Positions 1 through 5,348 of a DNA stretch of 7,242 nt are shown here, in pieces. Position numbers and translations under genes: made by a program. Origin of the DNA: UBA11524 sp964391995 (GTDB lineage: Bacteria; Bacillota; Clostridia; Christensenellales; Aristaeellaceae); contig CAYMOM010000100.1 in NCBI GenBank assembly GCA_964391995.1, positions 1 through 7,242 on the forward strand, written 5' to 3'. Below the pieces are notes generated by a model. It searched no databases, had not been told where the DNA came from, and saw nothing but the letters and a program-made list of their open reading frames with translations. The stretch's first letter is position 1; each line of letters opens with the position of its first letter.

Positions 1-9
1 AACAAGGTT

Positions 10-67
10 GCAGGCCGGGACAAATCCCCGGGGGTGGGTTGCTCCCACGGGATTGTGAAAAGCCTGC
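10..67 (+). promoter_or_regulatory. Structured RNA leader upstream of rpsM (candidate)
   Basis: The untranslated stretch before rpsM can fold into a closed multi-helix element. A 6-bp outer stem pairs GCAGGC (10-15) with GCCTGC (62-67). Inside it are a 4-bp stem, CGGG (16-19) with CCCG (27-30), and a perfect 5-bp hairpin, GTGGG (34-38) with CCCAC (44-48). Together they resemble a three-way junction. A small GGCC-AATA-GGCC hairpin (82-93) follows, then the rpsM ribosome site GGAGG at 106-110. In E. coli, S4 represses the alpha operon by binding a structured leader just before rpsM, and rpsD is in this same operon here. A feedback leader is therefore plausible, but this fold is not the known E. 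coli pseudoknot as far as I can tell. The pairings are read directly from sequence; the role is inference. No recognisable rpmJ coding remains in the first 120 bases. Confidence 0.4.
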
Positions 68-122
68 GTCTTCCGTACCCCGGCCAATAGGCCAAAGCAC
101 AATTTGGAGGTGTATTCAATCC

Positions 123-500
123 ATGGCACGCATTGCGGGCGTAGACCTGCCCAGAGAAAAGCGCGTTGAGATCGGCCTGACCTATATCTACGGTATTGGT
201 CTGACGACCTCTCAGAAGATGCTCGAGGAAGTCGGCATCAACCCCGACACCCGAGTGAAGGATCTCTCCGAGAACGAGATCAGCAAGCTGCGTGACTACA
301 TCGAGCACAACCTGAAGGTGGAAGGCGACCTTCGCCGTGAAGTGTCCCTGAACATCAAGCGGCTGATGGAAATCGGCTGCTATCGTGGTGTGCGTCACCG
401 TCGCGGCCTGCCCGTTCGTGGTCAGAACACCAAGCAGAATGCTCGTACCCGCAAGGGTCCCAAGAAGACCATTGCTGGCAAGAAGAAGGCCGGCAAGTAA
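123..500 (+). CDS. rpsM: 30S ribosomal protein S13
   Basis: Encodes S13 (125 residues), a head protein of the small subunit that contacts the P-site tRNA and forms bridges to the large subunit. The N-terminus MARIAGVDLP and the C-terminal basic tail from residue 86, with RGVRHRRGLPVRGQNTK and then NARTRKG, are the family signature. The length is normal. The frame stays open upstream to 39, but S13 homology starts at the ATG at 123, behind GGAGG (106-110), so the upstream residues are not coding. The spacing of about 12 bases is rather long. It is the first gene of the visible alpha operon, with rpsK 43 bases downstream. The identification is secure. Confidence 0.98.
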   Translation: MARIAGVDLPREKRVEIGLTYIYGIGLTTSQKMLEEVGINPDTRVKDLSENEISKLRDYIEHNLKVEGDLRREVSLNIKRLMEIGCYRGVRHRRGLPVRGQNTKQNARTRKGPKKTIAGKKKAGK

Positions 501-513
501 TCCTTGCACCGGC
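489..513 (+). other. Hairpin across the rpsM stop codon
   Basis: GCCGG (489-493) pairs with CCGGC (509-513), and inside it CAAG (494-497) pairs with CTTG (503-506). The rpsM stop codon lies at the loop. There is no T-tract, so it is not an intrinsic terminator. It may stabilise or space the message between rpsM and rpsK, or it may be incidental. Confidence 0.3.
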
Positions 514-543
514 TGACCGAATGAAAAATCGGAGGGAAAATCA

Positions 544-945
544 ATGGCACCCAAGCAGAAGCTTAAGAAGGTCGTGCGTAAGCGCAAGGAGCGTAAGCTG
601 GTCGAGCGCGGCGCCGCCCACATCAGTTCTTCTTTTAACAACACCATCGTGACCATCACCGACACGCAGGGCAACGCCCTGTCCTGGGCCTCCGCCGGCG
701 GCCTGGGCTTCCGCGGCAGCAAGAAGTCTACCCCCTTCGCTGCCCAGATGGCTGCTGAAACCGCCGCCAAGGCCGCCATGGAGTACGGCCTGAAGACCGT
801 TGAAGTGTATGTGAAGGGCCCCGGCTCCGGCCGTGAGGCTGCCATCCGCGCCCTGCAGGCTGCAGGTCTGGATGTGAACATGATCAAGGACGTGACGCCC
901 ATCCCCCACAATGGCTGCCGTCCGCCCAAGCGCCGTCGCGTGTAA
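544..945 (+). CDS. rpsK: 30S ribosomal protein S11
   Basis: Encodes S11 (133 residues), a platform protein of the 30S subunit located near the mRNA exit and the E site. A basic N-terminal tail (residues 1-20) is followed by the conserved core. The run with STPFAAQMAAETAAKAAME (residues 62-80), the KGPGSGREAAIRALQAAGL segment (91-109) and the C-terminus DVTPIPHNGCRPPKRRRV are near-invariant in the family. The Asn-Gly pair in PHNG is the position known to form isoaspartate in E. coli S11. The start is set by GGAGGG (531-536), seven bases upstream. The gene sits 24 bases before rpsD and is co-transcribed with its neighbours. Confidence 0.98.
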   Translation: MAPKQKLKKVVRKRKERKLVERGAAHISSSFNNTIVTITDTQGNALSWASAGGLGFRGSKKSTPFAAQMAAETAAKAAMEYGLKTVEVYVKGPGSGREAAIRALQAAGLDVNMIKDVTPIPHNGCRPPKRRRV

Positions 946-969
946 GGTAACGAAGGAGGACTTAGAACA

Positions 970-1566
970 ATGGCAATCAACAAGCAGCCGATCGCCAAGA
1001 AGTGCCGGGCTTTCGATATCTCCCCGGCTACGATGGGCTATGGCAATAAGAAGTCTAACCGCAATCCCGGCGGCAACCGTCGTAAGAAGGTATCCGAATA
1101 CGGCGCCCAGCTGAAGGAAAAGCAGAAGGTTAAGTTTGTTTACGGCATCCTGGAGAAGCAGTTCCACAAGTACTACCTCAAGGCTGCCAACATGAAGGGC
1201 ATTACCGGCGACAACATGCTCCAGCTGCTGGAGCAGCGCCTGGACAATGTGGTGTATCGCCTTGGCCTGGCCAAGACCCGCCGCATGGCCCGCCAGATCG
1301 TTGTGCATGGCCACATCCGCGTTAATGGCCAGAAGGTGGACATCCCCTCCTATTCCGTGAAGACCGGCGATGTGATTACCCTGCGCCAGAAGTCTGCCGA
1401 GCTGGAGATGTTCAAGGCCCTGCGGGAAGGCACCACCGCTGTGACCCCCAAGTGGCTCACCTTCGACGCCCCCAACCTGACCGGTACCGTGGTTGCCCTG
1501 CCTGCACGCGAGGACATCGACCTGCAGCTGCAGGAGAACATGATCGTCGAGTTCTACTCCCGTTAA
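970..1566 (+). CDS. rpsD: 30S ribosomal protein S4
   Basis: Encodes S4 (198 residues), a primary 16S rRNA-binding protein that starts 30S assembly and influences decoding accuracy. The N-terminal domain (residues 1-89) has the SEYGAQLKEKQKVKFVYG segment. The S4 RNA-binding domain covers about residues 90-138, with RLDNVVYRLGLAKTRRMARQ and HGHIRVNGQKVDIPSY. The C-terminus MIVEFYSR is typical. The N-terminus is the Clostridia style and has no zinc-type cysteine cluster (only Cys12). The ATG follows AAGGAGGA (953-960) at nine bases. In many bacteria S4 represses its own operon. Having rpsD inside the alpha operon differs from Bacillus, where it stands alone. An 89-base structured gap separates it from rpoA. 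Confidence 0.98.
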   Translation: MAINKQPIAKKCRAFDISPATMGYGNKKSNRNPGGNRRKKVSEYGAQLKEKQKVKFVYGILEKQFHKYYLKAANMKGITGDNMLQLLEQRLDNVVYRLGLAKTRRMARQIVVHGHIRVNGQKVDIPSYSVKTGDVITLRQKSAELEMFKALREGTTAVTPKWLTFDAPNLTGTVVALPAREDIDLQLQENMIVEFYSR

Positions 1567-1625
1567 TGAAGAGCGCTTGAGGCTGGCGGGGGAGGAACCC
1601 CACCAGCCCGCAGCACTGCTCTTCA
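1567..1625 (+). other. Long two-part stem between rpsD and rpoA
   Basis: The gap folds almost completely into one structure. The outer stem is a perfect 8 bp: TGAAGAGC (1567-1574) with GCTCTTCA (1618-1625). The inner stem pairs GGCTGG (1581-1586) with CCAGCC (1603-1608) and, across one C-A mismatch, GGGG (1588-1591) with CCCC (1598-1601). It starts immediately after the rpsD stop and ends 15 bases before the rpoA ribosome site (1641-1647). No T-tract follows, so it is not a standard terminator. Possible roles are an RNase processing site that sets different mRNA stabilities, partial attenuation, or a protein-binding site. The pairing is directly visible; the role is inferred. Confidence 0.55.
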
Positions 1626-1655
1626 CCCAGGATCCGATTGAGGAGGGTAAACGAA

Positions 1656-2603
1656 ATGATCGTAGAAATCGAAAAGGCACGCATCGAGTGCGTGGAGGTT
1701 GGCCAGAACAACTGCTATGGCAAGTTTGTTGTGGAGCCCCTGGAGCGCGGCTTCGGTCACACCCTGGGCAACAGCCTGCGCCGTGTGCTGCTGTCCTCCC
1801 TTCCTGGCGTGGCGGTCTCCTCTGTACACATCGAGGGTGTGCAGCATGAGTTCTCGACTGTTCCCGGCGTGAAGGAGGATGTGACTGAAATCATCCTGAA
1901 CCTGAAGGGCCTGGCGGTGAAAATGTATACCGACAACCCCAAGCAGGTTGTTGTTGATGTGAAGGGCCCCTGCGTGCTGACGGCGGGCGACATCAATGTG
2001 GATGACGAGGTTGAAATCATCAACCCCGACCTGCACATCGCTACCCTGAACGAGGATGCTCACCTGCAGATGCAGCTGATGCTGGAAAAGGGCCGCGGCT
2101 ATGTCAGTGCCGACAAGAACAAGAATGCCAGCATGCCCATTGGCGTGATCCCCATGGACAGCATTTTCACCCCCATCCGGAAGGTGAATTACACCGTTGA
2201 GGATACCCGCGTGGGCCAGATTACCGACTATGACCGGCTGACCCTGGAAATTTGGACCAACGGCACCCTGAAGCCCGAGGAGGCCATCAGCGGCGCTGCG
2301 AAGATCCTTTCCGAGCACCTGTCCCTGTTCGTCTCCCTGACGGACCAGGTGATGCCCGTCAGCATGGTGCAACCCGAGGACGACAAGAAGGAAAAGGTTC
2401 TCGAGATGACCATTGAGGAGCTGGATCTGTCCGTCCGTGCGTACAACTGCCTGAAGCGCGCTGGCATTAACAGCGTGGCCGAGCTGGTGCAGCGCAACCA
2501 GGAAGACATGATGAAGGTTCGCAACCTGGGCCGCAAGAGCCTGGAGGAAGTGGAGCAGAAGCTGGAGGCCCTGGGCCTCGGCCTGCGCCCCAATGAAGAA
2601 TAA
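1656..2603 (+). CDS. rpoA: DNA-directed RNA polymerase subunit alpha
   Basis: Encodes RNA polymerase alpha (315 residues), the dimeric assembly platform for beta and beta' and the target of upstream promoter elements and activators. The N-terminal domain (about 1-228) includes GFGHTLGNSLRRVLLSSLPG (32-51), the dimer and beta contact region, and DTRVGQITDYDRLTLEIWTNG (183-203). An acidic linker (about 238-250) leads to the C-terminal domain (about 251-310). There the DNA-contacting Arg and Asn are conserved in SVRAYNCLKRAGI (R261, N264), and NLGRKSL (290-296) is the second contact loop. An in-frame TTG at 1638 was rejected: the ATG at 1656 has AGGAGGG (1641-1647) in front of it and matches the family start. 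Length is normal. Confidence 0.98.
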   Translation: MIVEIEKARIECVEVGQNNCYGKFVVEPLERGFGHTLGNSLRRVLLSSLPGVAVSSVHIEGVQHEFSTVPGVKEDVTEIILNLKGLAVKMYTDNPKQVVVDVKGPCVLTAGDINVDDEVEIINPDLHIATLNEDAHLQMQLMLEKGRGYVSADKNKNASMPIGVIPMDSIFTPIRKVNYTVEDTRVGQITDYDRLTLEIWTNGTLKPEEAISGAAKILSEHLSLFVSLTDQVMPVSMVQPEDDKKEKVLEMTIEELDLSVRAYNCLKRAGINSVAELVQRNQEDMMKVRNLGRKSLEEVEQKLEALGLGLRPNEE

Positions 2604-2608
2604 CACAA

Positions 2609-2636
2609 GCTGGGCGGGAGCGTGCTCCCATTCAGC
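2609..2636 (+). other. Hairpin between rpoA and rplQ
   Basis: GGGAG (2616-2620) pairs with CTCCC (2625-2629) around the four-base loop CGTG, and GCTG (2609-2612) can close it with CAGC (2633-2636). No T-run follows, and the rplQ ribosome site AAGGAGG lies at 2647-2653. It is probably an mRNA spacer or stability hairpin within the operon. The function is unknown. Confidence 0.35.
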
Positions 2637-2662
2637 ATAGCCCGTGAAGGAGGAAAATTCCC

Positions 2663-3175
2663 ATGGCACATCAGCGCAAGCTCGGTCGCACTGCTGACCA
2701 GCGCAAGGCTCTGCTGCGTAACCAGGTGACCAACCTCATCTGGTATGGCCGCATTGAGACCACCGAAGCCAAGGCGAAGGAAGTCCGCCGCATTGCCGAT
2801 AAGATGATCACCCTGGCCATCAAGGAATGCGACAACACCATTGCCACCACCAAGGAAACCCACAACGACAAGGGCCAGGTCATGACCATTGACGTGGTGA
2901 ACGACGCGCCCTCCAAGCTGCATGCCCGCCGCCTGATGATGGCTTACCTTTACGATGTGAAGGAGCAGAAGCAGGCCGACGAGACCAAGGCAGAGTTCAA
3001 GGAGCGCACCAAGGACAACAAGCACCCCGTGGTGGAGAAGCTCTTCCGCGAGATCGGCCCCAAGTACAAGGCCCGCAACGCTGAGAAGAACTGCTCCGGC
3101 GGCTACACCCGCATCTACAAGCTGGGACCCCGTCGCGGCGACGCTGCCGAGATGGTCGTTCTCGAGCTGATCTAA
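2663..3175 (+). CDS. rplQ: 50S ribosomal protein L17, long form
   Basis: Encodes L17 (170 residues), a large-subunit protein near the polypeptide exit tunnel. Family landmarks are the N-terminal RKLGRTADQRKALLRNQVTN (5-24), IETTEAKAKEVR (31-42), LHARR (86-90) and the C-terminal GGYTRIYKLGPRRGD (146-160). It is clearly longer than the roughly 115-130 residues of Bacillus or E. coli. The extra length falls in two places: about 30 residues between the KMITLA helix and LHARR (56-85), and about 20 charged residues (99-120) before the VVEKLF segment. No frameshift is seen and both insertions read smoothly, so this looks like a lineage-specific long form. AAGGAGG (2647-2653) sets the start. It is the last gene of the operon, followed by a terminator. 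Confidence 0.97.
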   Translation: MAHQRKLGRTADQRKALLRNQVTNLIWYGRIETTEAKAKEVRRIADKMITLAIKECDNTIATTKETHNDKGQVMTIDVVNDAPSKLHARRLMMAYLYDVKEQKQADETKAEFKERTKDNKHPVVEKLFREIGPKYKARNAEKNCSGGYTRIYKLGPRRGDAAEMVVLELI

Positions 3176-3204
3176 AGAACATCATAGCACATCAAAGCAA
3201 AGCA

Positions 3205-3238
3205 GCCGCTCTCCCCGCACAGGAGGGCGGCTTTTTTT
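3205..3238 (+). terminator. Intrinsic terminator of the alpha operon
   Basis: A 10-bp stem pairs GCCGCTCTCC (3205-3214) with GGAGGGCGGC (3222-3231), with one G-T wobble and a seven-base loop, followed at once by seven T (3232-3238). It sits 29 bases after rplQ. A second AGCGGC (3246-3251) followed by five T could also pair with the 5' arm, giving a possible backup terminator. Confidence 0.92.
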
Positions 3239-3288
3239 GTCAGAAAGCGGCCTTTTTGTGGTTCCAAAACCTTTACAGAAACTTCATT

Positions 3289-3300
3289 CTTTCCGGAAAG
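3289..3300. repeat. 12-bp perfect palindrome CTTTCCGGAAAG
   Basis: A self-complementary 12-mer lies in the short non-coding gap between the alpha-operon terminator and the next promoter, about 57 bases upstream of that promoter's -35 element. It could be a regulator binding site, but it occurs once and nothing else supports that. Confidence 0.2.
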
Positions 3301-3356
3301 GGTTGATCTGCAAGGCTTTGCGGCCCATCAGCGGCGCGCATGGGTGCCGGCGGGCC

Positions 3357-3385
3357 TTGACCAAAGGTTTGGTTTGGGGCATAAT
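3357..3385 (+). promoter_or_regulatory. Sigma-A type promoter for the membrane protein/USP pair
   Basis: TTGACC (3357-3362, -35) and CATAAT (3380-3385, -10) are separated by exactly 17 bases. Transcription would start near 3392, giving a very short leader before the ribosome site AAAGGAGG (3403-3410). This also explains why the upstream ATG at 3394 is not the start. Confidence 0.7.
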
Positions 3386-3417
3386 AAAGACGGATGAACA
3401 CCAAAGGAGGCAACCCT

Positions 3418-3882
3418 GTGTATACGGAAAGTGAGCTTCAAGCTATCAAAAACCAGCAGAAAAGGCGCTGGTATGTCCTGGGCGGCGTGTGCCTGGTGCT
3501 GCTGGCGGCATTGGTTTATTCCCTTGTTATCCGCAGCCAGAAAATGACCGTTGGGCTGACGCTGGTCATGGGCGTACTGCTGATTTTCTTCTACGACCTG
3601 ACCATTAAGCCGATCCGCTGCTATGGGGCCTTTGTGGATCAGGCGCTCCATGGCCGCAGGCGGGAGCTGGACTGCACCTTCAGCAGCGCCGATGCGGACG
3701 TTTCCGTGGTGGACGGCGTGAAATATTATGCCCTTCACCTGGTGCAAAAAGATGATGATGGCGACCCCTTTGAGCGTATGCTGTATTGGGATGCGGAAAG
3801 GCCCTTGCCCCAGCTGCATGAGGGCGCAAGGCTGCACATCCTTTACCATGACCGCATGGTGGCTGACCTGACCGTGGTGTGA
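3418..3882 (+). CDS. Small two-segment membrane protein, function unknown
   Basis: Encodes a 154-residue protein that I do not recognise. A short charged N-terminus (1-18, with KNQQKRRW) leads into two hydrophobic stretches, about 20-38 and 43-60, separated by only a few residues, so they probably form a membrane hairpin. Residues 61-154 form a soluble tail with alternating polar and hydrophobic stretches suggestive of beta strands (the DGVKYYALHLVQ segment at 99-110 and GARLHILYHDRMVADLTVV at 136-154). The tail probably faces the cytosol by the positive-inside rule. The start is GTG at 3418, seven bases after AAAGGAGG (3403-3410). The in-frame ATG at 3394 lies upstream of that ribosome site and nearly on the predicted transcription start. 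The next gene begins about 30 bases beyond its stop, so the two are probably co-transcribed. Confidence 0.8.
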   Translation: MYTESELQAIKNQQKRRWYVLGGVCLVLLAALVYSLVIRSQKMTVGLTLVMGVLLIFFYDLTIKPIRCYGAFVDQALHGRRRELDCTFSSADADVSVVDGVKYYALHLVQKDDDGDPFERMLYWDAERPLPQLHEGARLHILYHDRMVADLTVV

Positions 3883-3911
3883 GCAGCCATGACGGGAAAG
3901 GAGCGGTGCCC

Positions 3912-4283
3912 TTGGAAACTGTATTGGTGTGCGCAACGGGGCAGCAGTCCAGCCGGCGGCTGATCCACCGGGGCGCGGAGCTGGCCCGCCGACATGATGC
4001 CGCGCTGCTGGTGCTGGCTGTTTCCGGCAGTGGGTTCAACCTGCTGACCAACCCGGAGGTGAGCCAGGCCCTGAATGACCTGTACCGCCTGAGCGGGGAG
4101 GTTGGTGCGGAAATGACCATGCTGCACGACACAAATGCCCTCCACGCCATTTACGATTTTGCAAAAAAGCGGGGTGTGACCCGGATTGTGCTGGGGGAAA
4201 GCAAGACGGAGGAGAGCAGCTTTGTTTCCCGGCTGATGCAGACGCTGCCCCAGGTGGACTTCACCATTGAGCCGAACATATGA
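3912..4283 (+). CDS. Universal stress protein-like domain (KdpD type)
   Basis: Encodes a 123-residue stand-alone protein with the alpha/beta fold of the universal stress protein family, closest in feel to the USP domain of the KdpD potassium sensor. It opens directly on the first strand and nucleotide-side loop, METVLVCATGQQSSRRLI (1-18), then GAELARRHDAALLVLAV (21-37). The helix LSGEVGAEMTML (60-71), AIYDFAKKRGVTRIVLG (79-95) and the ESKTEESS loop follow. The classical ATP-binding G-2x-G-9x-G(S/T) pattern is not evident, so nucleotide binding is uncertain. The start is debatable. A GTG at 3879 overlaps the previous stop, but the TTG at 3912 lies eight bases after AAAGGAG (3897-3903) and fits the domain edge. 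It may be a small regulatory or ligand-binding partner of the membrane protein encoded before it (inference). Confidence 0.8.
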   Translation: METVLVCATGQQSSRRLIHRGAELARRHDAALLVLAVSGSGFNLLTNPEVSQALNDLYRLSGEVGAEMTMLHDTNALHAIYDFAKKRGVTRIVLGESKTEESSFVSRLMQTLPQVDFTIEPNI

Positions 4284-4284
4284 T

Positions 4285-4334
4285 GCAAAAGGAGCAACCG
4301 GTCGAGGAGCAACCAGAAGGCTGCTCCTTTTTGC
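4285..4334. terminator. Bidirectional terminator between convergent usp and rnz
   Basis: For the + strand, AGGAGCA (4305-4311) pairs with TGCTCCT (4322-4328), with an inner CC/GG pair around an AGAA loop, followed by a T-run. For the - strand, the outer arms GCAAAAGGAGCA (4285-4296) and TGCTCCTTTTTGC (4322-4334) pair with one unmatched base and read out into T's. The 5' half holds a 9-base direct repeat, GGAGCAACC at 4291-4299 and 4306-4314, so the common 3' arm has two alternative partners. It serves both converging units. Confidence 0.8.
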
Positions 4335-5236
4335 TACTTTTTTTCAGGGTAATGCAGGGTGAAGCACTGCCCGTCGCTGGCGGCTGCGGTTTGGGGTAAA
4401 ATGGCCTGGGCGTTTGGCAGGTACTCCGCCGGGTCATCAATGCAGTTGCTGAAGTGGGTCAGCACCAGCTGGCGGGCGGCAGCATCATGGGCCAGCTGCG
4501 CCGCCTCGGCAAAAAGCATGTGGTGGTTCTTCAGCGCCTGGGGGCGTTTGCTTTCGTCGCCGTACATGCCCTCAAGAATCATCAGGTCGGCACCCTGACC
4601 GTGGTGGACAATTTCCGGAACGGGGCGGGTATCCGTGGCGTAGAGCAGGGTGATCCCTTGCCGGGCCGGACCAAGCACGTCCTCCGGGCGCACATCGCCA
4701 ACGGATCTGCCCTGCTGCAGCTCCTTCCAGCAGGCTATGGGAACGCCCAGCGCCCTGGCTTTTTCCGGCTGAAAGGCACCCTGCCTGGGCAGGTGCAGCC
4801 GGTAGCCATAGCAGGGAATGCCGTGGTTCAGCGGGAAAGCGGTGATGTGCAGGCCAATGAGGGTGAACTGCTCCATGGGTGCTGAAAGCTCGTGGAGGAT
4901 GACGGGAAAGGAAAGCGCCGGCGCAATGACCCGCAGCCCGGCAATAACCCGCTTCAGCCCGCGAGGCCCCCAGATGTGAAAGGGTTCCTTGCGCTCCGCC
5001 TTGTCCAGGGACAGAAGCAGGCCCGGCACGCCGCCGCAGTGGTCGCCGTGAAAATGGGTGATGAGCAGCCCGTCCATGCAGCGGAACCCCCAGCCCAAAC
5101 GCCGAATGCCCACCTGGGTACCCTCGCCGCAATCGATGAGCAAGGCACGTCCGTTCACCCGCACATACAGGCTGGACAAGGCACGGTCAGGCAGCGGCAG
5201 CGCGCCGCCCGTCCCCAGGGTGCAGCATTCAAGCAT
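4334..5236 (-). CDS. rnz: Ribonuclease Z (tRNA 3'-processing endonuclease)
   Basis: Encodes a 300-residue metallo-beta-lactamase-fold nuclease that removes 3' trailers from tRNA precursors lacking an encoded CCA. The two-zinc site is visible: HFHGDH (H61, H63, D65, H66), H138 in the NHG motif, D202 in TDTRP and H261 in LTHFS. The CGEGTQ segment (36-41) and the exosite arm (about 147-190, with PEKARALGVP) are typical of RNase Z, and the length matches Bacillus Rnz. The usual HST motif is altered to HHML (238-241). The start is ATG at 5236, after AAAGGAGG (5251-5244 on this strand). A GTG at 5263 would add nine residues and run through the ribosome site, so I reject it. The ribosome site lies inside a perfect hairpin (see 5238-5280). 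It is downstream of thiT and converges on the USP gene. Confidence 0.95.
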   Translation of the reverse strand: MLECCTLGTGGALPLPDRALSSLYVRVNGRALLIDCGEGTQVGIRRLGWGFRCMDGLLITHFHGDHCGGVPGLLLSLDKAERKEPFHIWGPRGLKRVIAGLRVIAPALSFPVILHELSAPMEQFTLIGLHITAFPLNHGIPCYGYRLHLPRQGAFQPEKARALGVPIACWKELQQGRSVGDVRPEDVLGPARQGITLLYATDTRPVPEIVHHGQGADLMILEGMYGDESKRPQALKNHHMLFAEAAQLAHDAAARQLVLTHFSNCIDDPAEYLPNAQAILPQTAAASDGQCFTLHYPEKK

Positions 5237-5237
5237 G

Positions 5238-5280
5238 AAAAAACCTCCTTTGGCAATATTCACTCATTCGCCAAAGGAGG
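5238..5280 (-). promoter_or_regulatory. Terminator-like hairpin that contains the rnz ribosome-binding site
   Basis: On the - strand CCTCCTTTGGC (5280-5270) pairs perfectly over 11 bp with GCCAAAGGAGG (5254-5244) around a 15-base loop. It is followed at once by six T (5243-5238), one C and the rnz ATG. The 3' arm is itself the rnz Shine-Dalgarno sequence. The same hairpin could therefore stop transcription coming from thiT and, if read through, hide the ribosome site. The geometry is seen directly; the control is inference. No other promoter for rnz was found in the 112-base gap. Confidence 0.7.
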
Positions 5281-5332
5281 CCTCGTTTCCTGCCAAACGC
5301 CCCTTGTTTATCTTGTTTGGCAGGATGTTCAT
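5264..5332 (-). CDS. Candidate 22-residue leader peptide upstream of rnz
   Basis: A short frame starts at ATG 5332 (MNILPNKINK...) and ends ...NEASFGE with TGA at 5266-5264, which falls in the loop of the rnz hairpin. It spans the whole first hairpin and the 5' arm of the second. Its start overlaps, as ATGA, the stop of an even shorter frame (MQDSPA, 5349-5329). That frame's ATG overlaps the thiT stop as TAATG. Its own stop abuts a GTG in frame with rnz (TGAGTG). Only a weak AGGA lies upstream, so translation would depend on coupling. A ribosome reaching the stop would cover the 5' arm and free the rnz ribosome site. The product resembles no leader peptide I know and it may be untranslated. 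Confidence 0.3.
   Translation of the reverse strand: MNILPNKINKGRLAGNEASFGE
5289..5324 (-). other. First hairpin of the thiT-rnz joint
   Basis: CCTGCCAAAC (5324-5315 on this strand) pairs perfectly over 10 bp with GTTTGGCAGG (5298-5289) around a 16-base loop. No T-run follows. Its core GCCAAA/TTTGGC is the same as in the rnz hairpin eight bases downstream, so arms of the two hairpins can also pair with each other. It may be the upstream half of a two-state switch, or a 3'-end stabiliser of the thiT message. Confidence 0.5.
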
Positions 5333-5348
5333 GCCGGGCTGTCCTGCA

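Noticed and set aside
1..120. End of rpmJ or infA at the left edge
   Set aside because: None of the three forward frames gives the conserved L36 C-terminus, and all are interrupted or unlike any ribosomal protein.
541..1680. 379-codon open frame on the - strand opposite rpsK and rpsD
   Set aside because: It lies antisense to unmistakable ribosomal genes; high GC and biased codons keep the opposite strand open, and its protein is low-complexity in Leu, Gly and His.
1623..2669. 348-codon open frame on the - strand opposite rpoA
   Set aside because: Same shadow effect: it covers the whole of rpoA, has no ribosome site, and the product resembles no family.
3394..3417. ATG at 3394 as start of the membrane protein
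   Set aside because: It lies before the ribosome site AAAGGAGG (3403-3410) and within a few bases of the predicted transcription start; GTG at 3418 fits better.
3879..3911. GTG at 3879 as start of the USP gene
   Set aside because: It lacks a good ribosome site and would extend past the first strand of the fold; TTG at 3912 has AAAGGAG eight bases upstream. Coupled initiation at 3879 cannot be excluded.
4291..4314. Direct repeat GGAGCAACC as a mobile-element or CRISPR sign
   Set aside because: Only two 9-base copies occur, six bases apart, inside a terminator; it is explained by terminator evolution.
5237..5263. GTG at 5263 as the true rnz start
   Set aside because: It would translate the Shine-Dalgarno sequence and add nine residues not found in the family; the ATG at 5236 has an ideally spaced ribosome site. 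It could still be a minor coupled start.
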